This document shows positions 58,451-64,000 of a stretch of DNA of 64,000 bases, one piece after another. Under the pieces are notes generated by a model, which was given only the letters and a program-made list of their open reading frames with translations, was not told the DNA's origin and made no database searches. Both the position numbers and the translations under genes were made by a program. Position 1 is the first letter of the stretch, and every line of letters begins with the position of its first letter. The stretch is from Acidipropionibacterium sp. (lineage in GTDB: Bacteria > Actinomycetota > Actinomycetes > Propionibacteriales > Propionibacteriaceae): contig JALCLH010000011.1 in assembly GCA_022647765.1 (NCBI GenBank), positions 62,001 through 126,000 on the forward strand, read 5' to 3'.

Positions 58451-59995
58451 TCACGCCACCAGGGCAGCTTGGGCGGAGTTCTCCCCGGGACCTGGGTTCG
58501 CCGTTCGAGCGGAGTCCTCCCCCAGATTCTCGGTTCCTGATCTCCTGATTCGGGCAGAGTTCACTCCCAAACTCACGGCGCCCGTTCTGCTGGCGACCAG
58601 CTCACCCGGGGATTTTGGCAGGTGTTTCTTGAGTCGTTCCGGCGGGAGCACCAGGGGTATTTTTGTGTCGGGGTCGACGACGATCCGCCATTGGTCTCTT
58701 GAGTGATATCTGTCGGGTTCCACCAGGGCGTGGTGATGGCGGCAGACGAGGCAAAGGTTGTCCAGGGAAGTCGGTCCTTCATTCCACCACGGACGGATGT
58801 GATGGGCCTGGCACAAATCCGCCGGAACCGTGCAGCCCGGGAATATGCATCCGCCGTCTCGGATTTCCAGGGCCCTGCGGATCGCACCGGTCACTAGGCG
58901 GCGCTCCTGACCCATATCCATCACCTGGGATTCCCCGCCCAGCACCACCGGCAGAATCCCGGCCTCGCAGCACATCCTGCGCAGGGATCCCGCGTCGACG
59001 GGAACCTCACCGGTGGCACCGTGGACGACACCGGCGGCGACCTTTCCCTCGAGGGCGTCGTGAAGCTGGTCGTAGTTGAGGGTGACGACCAGGCGGGGTG
59101 TTTGACCACCCGCACTGGGAACCTTGTCGAGGCTGCCCATCTGGGTGACCATGTCGATCAGGGCGTCGGCCATCCTCTGCGCGGTGGACCGGGCCTCGCG
59201 GTGCTCCAACTCGAGGCGGGCGGACAGGTACTGGGAGTCTGTGATGCGCCCCTCGGCGCGCTGGGTTCTCAACGCTTGGGCCTCGTCGCGTTCGGCGCGG
59301 CGTCCCTTCTCCCCGAAGGCCTGCAGGGTGCCGATCACCTGCTGGGCTTCCAGGTCGGGCAGTTGCCCGGAGAACCAGGTGGACCCCTCCCCATCCGATC
59401 CCCACACCAGCCGCCGATCCTTGACGGCCCTGCTCCGTTGCGCGGCAATCCGGGCGGCCTCGTCGCCGGGCAAAGGCGCCGCCTCCGGCGCGACCTCTTC
59501 CAGGATCTTCTTGGTGGCGCGCTTGAGTTGTCCGGGCGGTGTGGTCGCCGCCCGGTCCAGAAACAGTCCGGCAGCCCGGTCGACCTGTTCGGGGCTCAGC
59601 TGGTCTTGGGGGAGTTTGCCCAGCTCTTCGCCGATGGCCGTCGCATGATCGGGCGACACGTCACCGGCCAGGGCGGCATCGCGCACCCCGGGATGGTGAG
59701 CGAGCTTGGAGGCCCGTTTCACCACTCCGATCCCTTGACTGGGAGTCCGCCCTTCGGTCTTGGCCAGGAAATCAGGCAGCGGCGTCCCGGTGGTGTGATC
59801 GGTGGCATTCGCCCTGAAGGCCGCATCCGTGACCACAGCGGCACCGGCACTCATACGGTCGGCCAGTCTGCGAATGCGGGTCATGGCGGTGACCTTGTCG
59901 GCGTCGGACATGGCGGACAACGCGGTGTAGTCCAGGCGGTCGAGGTGTTCCTCGAGGGCCTGGACTCTCGTCCAGAAAGCCGATGTCGCGTCCAT
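58451..59995 (-). CDS. DUF222/13E12-type HNH endonuclease-domain protein
   Basis: GGCIFPGCTVPADLCQAHHIRPWWNEGPTSLDNLCLVCRHHHALV. Confidence 0.92.
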   Translation of the reverse strand: MDATSAFWTRVQALEEHLDRLDYTALSAMSDADKVTAMTRIRRLADRMSAGAAVVTDAAFRANATDHTTGTPLPDFLAKTEGRTPSQGIGVVKRASKLAHHPGVRDAALAGDVSPDHATAIGEELGKLPQDQLSPEQVDRAAGLFLDRAATTPPGQLKRATKKILEEVAPEAAPLPGDEAARIAAQRSRAVKDRRLVWGSDGEGSTWFSGQLPDLEAQQVIGTLQAFGEKGRRAERDEAQALRTQRAEGRITDSQYLSARLELEHREARSTAQRMADALIDMVTQMGSLDKVPSAGGQTPRLVVTLNYDQLHDALEGKVAAGVVHGATGEVPVDAGSLRRMCCEAGILPVVLGGESQVMDMGQERRLVTGAIRRALEIRDGGCIFPGCTVPADLCQAHHIRPWWNEGPTSLDNLCLVCRHHHALVEPDRYHSRDQWRIVVDPDTKIPLVLPPERLKKHLPKSPGELVASRTGAVSLGVNSARIRRSGTENLGEDSARTANPGPGENSAQAALVA

Positions 59996-60126
59996 AGATA
60001 AAGGCTACCCTGATCGGGGGTCTGATGCAAGGATCGAGCACGATTATTTTCCGGCGAATCGTGGGTGATCGCGTGACTCTATCCGAGACTACTGACAGTC
60101 GTAACTGTTCGGATGTTAGAGGCATT

Positions 60127-60178
60127 GGAAGTCTGACGGATTCTTGTTTGAGTTCAAACGACAATCCGTCAGACTTCC
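60127..60178. repeat. 52-nt near-perfect hairpin, low-GC relative to surroundings
   Basis: GGAAGTCTGACGGATT-cTTGTTTGA-gt-TCAAACGAc-AATCCGTCAGACTTCC. Confidence 0.8.
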
Positions 60179-60406
60179 CGAATCAGTGCGCTGGATTTCA
60201 ACGCTACGGCGCGACCCTTATCGCCCGGCAACCCGCGCCAGCATGTCGACGACGGTTTCCACCTCGTCCGGGCTAAGCACGGCCGGAAGGTACAGCAGGT
60301 CCTCCGGCCAGACGACGCCGGGAAGGTTCTCGGGCCGGTCCCAGTGGGTCGGCCCGTCAAGGCTTCGGAACAGCGCGGAGCCGCCGCGTGGCCTCCTGCC
60401 GAGTTT

Positions 60407-60703
60407 TCACTCGTCCTGGTTGCGCTGAACCTCCAGAGTGAGCCCGGAGACCGCGCCGGCGATAGCGCCGATCGCGGTCAGAACTGGGGCGGTGAGCGCC
60501 GCCGCTCCGCCGACGACCACTCCGGCATTGACGGGTATCGAGAGCAGACGCCGACCGTTCCGGCGCCGGATGACGATCCGGCGGACGTTGCCCTCCCGGA
60601 TCAGCGACTTCACCTTCGACAGCAGCTGATCGCCCGTCACGTTGATGGTCTCGGTGAAGGATCGGCCACCGCCCGGGTGCGGCCATCGGGAACTGCTCGG
60701 CAT
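60407..60703 (-). CDS. DUF4342-like protein
   Basis: TETINVTGDQLLSKVKSLIREGNVRRIVIRRRNGRRLLSIPVNAGVVVGGAAALTAPVLTAIGAIAGAV. Confidence 0.75.
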   Translation of the reverse strand: MPSSSRWPHPGGGRSFTETINVTGDQLLSKVKSLIREGNVRRIVIRRRNGRRLLSIPVNAGVVVGGAAALTAPVLTAIGAIAGAVSGLTLEVQRNQDE

Positions 60704-60944
60704 GGTCAGCCTCCTCGTCGTCGATGCCTCCAGTGTCCCGCAGCCTGCCCGAAAAAGAAGCGGGGCCGTCATCTGGCGGGCGCCGGACAGCTTCCAGACC
60801 CCGACTCGTTGACGGCCTGACGCCCTTCCCCGGCAGCCTGGTCCTGACAACCTGGTCCACCTGCCGACCCGGCGTCTCACACTCCGGCGCGGGGTTGTTG
60901 ACTGGGAAGGTCTGTATCCGCCTCACAGGATCTGGTGAACCCCG

Positions 60945-61877
60945 TTGGTCGTCATCGCCGAGAACGTCGCCGCCCTGGCCCTTGTCATCGCCATCGGATG
61001 GCTGCTGCGCAAGACCGGCGCCATCGGTCCGGCGGCCGGCCCGGTGCTGTCGGGCGTCGTCTACTGGGCGGCCGCCCCGGCACTGCTGTTCTACTCGATC
61101 GCGGAGACGCCGGTGCGCGAGGTCATCGGCCGACCGCTGGCCGTGGCGGCCATCTCGGGACTCCTCACGGCGATCCTGTTCGCCCTTGTCGCGAGGCTGT
61201 TCATGAAGGCCGACGCCGGTCAGGTGGTGCTCGGATCGATGTCGGCGTCCCTCAACAACGCCGCCTATATCGGGATCCCGATCGGCATCTACGTGCTGGG
61301 CCACGCCTCCTACGGCGTGCCGGTGATGATCTTCCAGCTGGGCTTCCTCACCCCGCTGTTCTACGTGCTCTCCGATCTGGTCGGCCACCACGTCCGCCCG
61401 ACCCTCGCCGGCGTCCTGAAGACGATCTTCACCAATCCGATGGTGATCGCCGCGATGCTCGGCTTCCTGGTCTCGGCGACCGGCGTCCATCCCCCCTCGC
61501 TGATCGACACCACCGCACACCTGGTGGGCGAGGCCGCTCCCGGCACGGTGCTGATCGCCCTCGGCGCCTCCCTGGTCGGCCAGACCTTCTCGCTGCACTC
61601 CCTGGACGGCCGGCTGGCCGAGATGGCCTGCGGGTTCAAACTCATCGTGCAGCCGCTGGTCGGGCTCGGCGCCGGGATCGCGCTCGGCCTGAGCGGGCAC
61701 GCCCTGATGGCGGTCACCATCATGGCCGGCCTGCCCACCGCGCAGAACGCCTTCATCGCCGCCACCCGGGCGAAGATCGGGGAGCGGATCGCCGAGGCGA
61801 CGGTCGTCATCACCACCGTCGCCTCGCTGCCGCTGACGGTGCTCATCGCGTCTCTGTTCCTCCATCTGGGGTACTGA
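60945..61877 (+). CDS. AEC (auxin efflux carrier)-family transporter
   Basis: LVIAIGWLLRKTGAIGPAAGPVLSGVVYWAAAPALLFYSIAETP..GIALGLSGHALMAVTIMAGLPTAQNAFIAA. Confidence 0.88.
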   Translation: MVVIAENVAALALVIAIGWLLRKTGAIGPAAGPVLSGVVYWAAAPALLFYSIAETPVREVIGRPLAVAAISGLLTAILFALVARLFMKADAGQVVLGSMSASLNNAAYIGIPIGIYVLGHASYGVPVMIFQLGFLTPLFYVLSDLVGHHVRPTLAGVLKTIFTNPMVIAAMLGFLVSATGVHPPSLIDTTAHLVGEAAPGTVLIALGASLVGQTFSLHSLDGRLAEMACGFKLIVQPLVGLGAGIALGLSGHALMAVTIMAGLPTAQNAFIAATRAKIGERIAEATVVITTVASLPLTVLIASLFLHLGY

Positions 61878-61907
61878 TTCGCTGACCGTGAGGCGCGCGG
61901 GGGCTCT

Positions 61908-63350
61908 ATGGTCGATGCCATGCCAGACGCCGTCGCACCCGCAGCCGGGCACGACCCGCGCCTGGACCGGCCGTGGCCCGCGATGTGGTCGATCCTGGTC
62001 GGCTTCTTCATGATGATGATCGACGCCAGCATCGTCACCGTCGCGCTGCCCAGGATGCAGAAGGACCTGGACGCCGACCTCACTCTGCTGGCCTGGGTCA
62101 CCAGCGCCTACCTGCTGCCCTACGCCGCTCTCATGCTCATCACCGGGCGGCTGGGCGACCGGATCGGCCTCAAGCGCGTCTACCTGACCGGGCTCGGCGT
62201 CTTCACCGTGGCCTCCCTGCTGTGCGGACTGTCGACGACGGCCGGGATGCTCATCGCCTCGCGGGCCCTCCAGGGGGTCGGTGCGGCGATCGTCTCCCCG
62301 CAGACCATGTCGATGGTGACCCGGATCTTCCCGCCCGACGGGAGGGGCCGGGCGATGGCCATCTGGGGCGCCACCGGCGGGGTGGCCAATATCATCGGCC
62401 CGCTGCTGGGCGGGCTGCTGGTCGACGGGCCGGGCTGGCAGTGGATCTTCTGGGTCAACCTGCCGGTCGGGGTGCTCGGTCTGTTCGCCGCCGCCCGGTT
62501 CATTCCGGCGCTGCCCGGCACCGCGAGCCGTCTCGACTGGTGGGGCTCGGTGCTCAGCGCCGTTGGGCTCCTGCTGCTCGTCCTGGGCATCCAGGAGGGG
62601 CAGCGCTACGACTGGGGAGCCATCGCCGGGCCGGTCACGGTGCCCGCGTTGATCGTGACCGGAGCCGTGCTGCTGGCTCTCTTCATCGTCTGGCAGGCCC
62701 GGATGGGGAGCGACGCGCTGGTCCCGCTGCGGCTCTTCGGCGACCGGAACTTCAGCGCGGCCGTGGTCGGCATCGCCGCGATGGGGGCCATCGTCTTCGC
62801 CCAGAACTATCCGCTCACCATGTTCCTGCAGAACGTCCGGATGCTGAGCCCGACCCAGGCGGCGCTGGTGACGACGCCGGCTGCTCTGATGTCGATCGCC
62901 CTGGCCCACCCGGTCGGGGTGTGGCTCGACGGCCACGACCCGAAGTGGCTTGCGGTGGGCGGGTTCGCCGCGATGATCATCGGGCTCGGCTGGCTGGCCC
63001 TGGCGATGTCCCCGCGCACCCCGATCGTCTCGATCCTGGCTGCGATGACGGTGATCGGGCTCGGCAACGCCGGCATCTGGTCGCCGCTGTCGGTGACCGC
63101 CACCAGCAACCTCAGCCCGAAGCTGGCTGGAGCCGGGGCCGGGGTCTACAGCGAGATCCAGCAGGTTGCGGCGGTGCTGGGGTCGGCCGGGATCGCGGCT
63201 CTGATGACCTGGCGCGCCGGCGTCCGCCCCGATCTCGCCTCGGCGATGGGCGACTCGATGCTGCTCTCGGTGGCGCTGGCGGTGGCCGGGCTGGTCGCCT
63301 GCCTCGCCTTCGCCCCGCCGACCAGGGCAGCGGACTGGAAGGGGGGCTGA
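61908..63350 (+). CDS. MFS transporter, DHA2 (EmrB/QacA) family
   Basis: SILVGFFMMMIDASIVTVALPRMQKDLDADLTLLAWVTSAYLLPYAALMLITGRLGDRIGLKRVYL. Confidence 0.92.
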   Translation: MVDAMPDAVAPAAGHDPRLDRPWPAMWSILVGFFMMMIDASIVTVALPRMQKDLDADLTLLAWVTSAYLLPYAALMLITGRLGDRIGLKRVYLTGLGVFTVASLLCGLSTTAGMLIASRALQGVGAAIVSPQTMSMVTRIFPPDGRGRAMAIWGATGGVANIIGPLLGGLLVDGPGWQWIFWVNLPVGVLGLFAAARFIPALPGTASRLDWWGSVLSAVGLLLLVLGIQEGQRYDWGAIAGPVTVPALIVTGAVLLALFIVWQARMGSDALVPLRLFGDRNFSAAVVGIAAMGAIVFAQNYPLTMFLQNVRMLSPTQAALVTTPAALMSIALAHPVGVWLDGHDPKWLAVGGFAAMIIGLGWLALAMSPRTPIVSILAAMTVIGLGNAGIWSPLSVTATSNLSPKLAGAGAGVYSEIQQVAAVLGSAGIAALMTWRAGVRPDLASAMGDSMLLSVALAVAGLVACLAFAPPTRAADWKGG

Positions 63351-63376
63351 GCGGGTCGGGCCTCGAGTGTTGGGGG

Positions 63377-64000
63377 TCAGCTCTGGCGTCGTCCTCGGGC
63401 CCTCGCCGCCATGGTGTTGAGCAGCGCGGCCCCCTGCGCGGCGTCGTCCACCTGTGACGACCAGGGAGCGTCCGCCGGTCTGCTCGACCAGCAGTCCCTC
63501 GCCGGAGCGCAGCACGATCCCGGTGCGCCCCCCGTCTGCTGACCCGCCAGCCCCAGCCGCCGAAGTCGAGGAAGGGGGAGACGCCGATCACGCCGGCCCG
63601 CTCGATCTCGCCGGCGGCGATGTGGGTGCGCGGCCATCCCAGCGCCGAGCGCACGGTGATCCCGTCATTGTCGACGCGCACCTGGAAGGAGAACATCGCC
63701 GCGAAGAGCAGGATCAGCACTGCTGCCAGGGCCAGCAGCGCAGGGGTTCGGAGGGTGATCGACAGCACCACCATCAACAGGATGGAGCCGATCGCGATCG
63801 CCACCCCGGGCCCGCCGGAGGTGCGGCGCAGCCAGACGGCGCGGGCCGACTCACCCAGAGGCACCTGCGGGGCGCCGAGCGGGATCTCGGCGGTGGCGGG
63901 TTGTGGCCGGTCCTTGGGGACCAGGAAGGCCGCGATGATCGACGGGACCACTGGGGCGACGAGGGCGACGGCGAGTGTCCAGCCCAGGTCGGGGGCCCGG
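63377..64000 (-). CDS. DUF1648/PH-like membrane protein, frameshifted near 63550 and 63440; 5' end outside window
   Basis: VPSIIAAFLVPKDRPQPATAEIPLG..ILLMVVLSITLRTPALLALAAVLILLFAAMFSFQVRVDNDGITVRSALGWPRTHIAAGEIERAGVIGV. Confidence 0.6.

Noticed and set aside
60357-63515. 1052-aa minus-strand ORF
   Set aside because: Antisense to clear AEC and MFS transporter genes; His/Arg/Gly-rich artefact

Overview
High-GC actinobacterial chromosome window (gene content looks Propionibacteriaceae-like; inference only). Core genes include ileS with a T-box leader, lysC, murJ, eno, argS, ppgK, two crcB genes, a DUF3516-type helicase, MFS/AEC/TerC membrane proteins and a cutinase-like protein. Highlights: (1) two copies of an IS110-family element, both inserted at the same position in a repeated ~80-bp palindrome. 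A non-coding bridge RNA can be read directly upstream of the transposase: its target loop matches the palindrome on both sides of a 2-bp TC core, and its donor loop matches the element's own ends. (2) A ~9.2-kb phage-satellite-like element integrated in tRNA-Leu(CAG), with 31-bp att repeats, integrase, excisionase-like protein, ATPase/primase-like gene, iteron-like repeats, an HK97-type capsid gene and no recognisable terminase, portal or tail genes. It carries a 3-repeat/2-spacer CRISPR-like mini-array with the exact 61-bp period and repeat shape of type I-E, and no cas genes in the window. (3) Two divergent fluoride-riboswitch aptamers, one upstream of eno and one upstream of usp-crcB-crcB; a perfect 14-nt copy of an aptamer strand overlaps the usp start codon. 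(4) Several families of palindromic intergenic repeats. Many housekeeping ORFs (ileS, eno, murJ and others) are broken by single frameshifts, which looks like consensus indel error rather than real pseudogenes. All calls come from reading the sequence and the ORF track; no database search or folding program was run.
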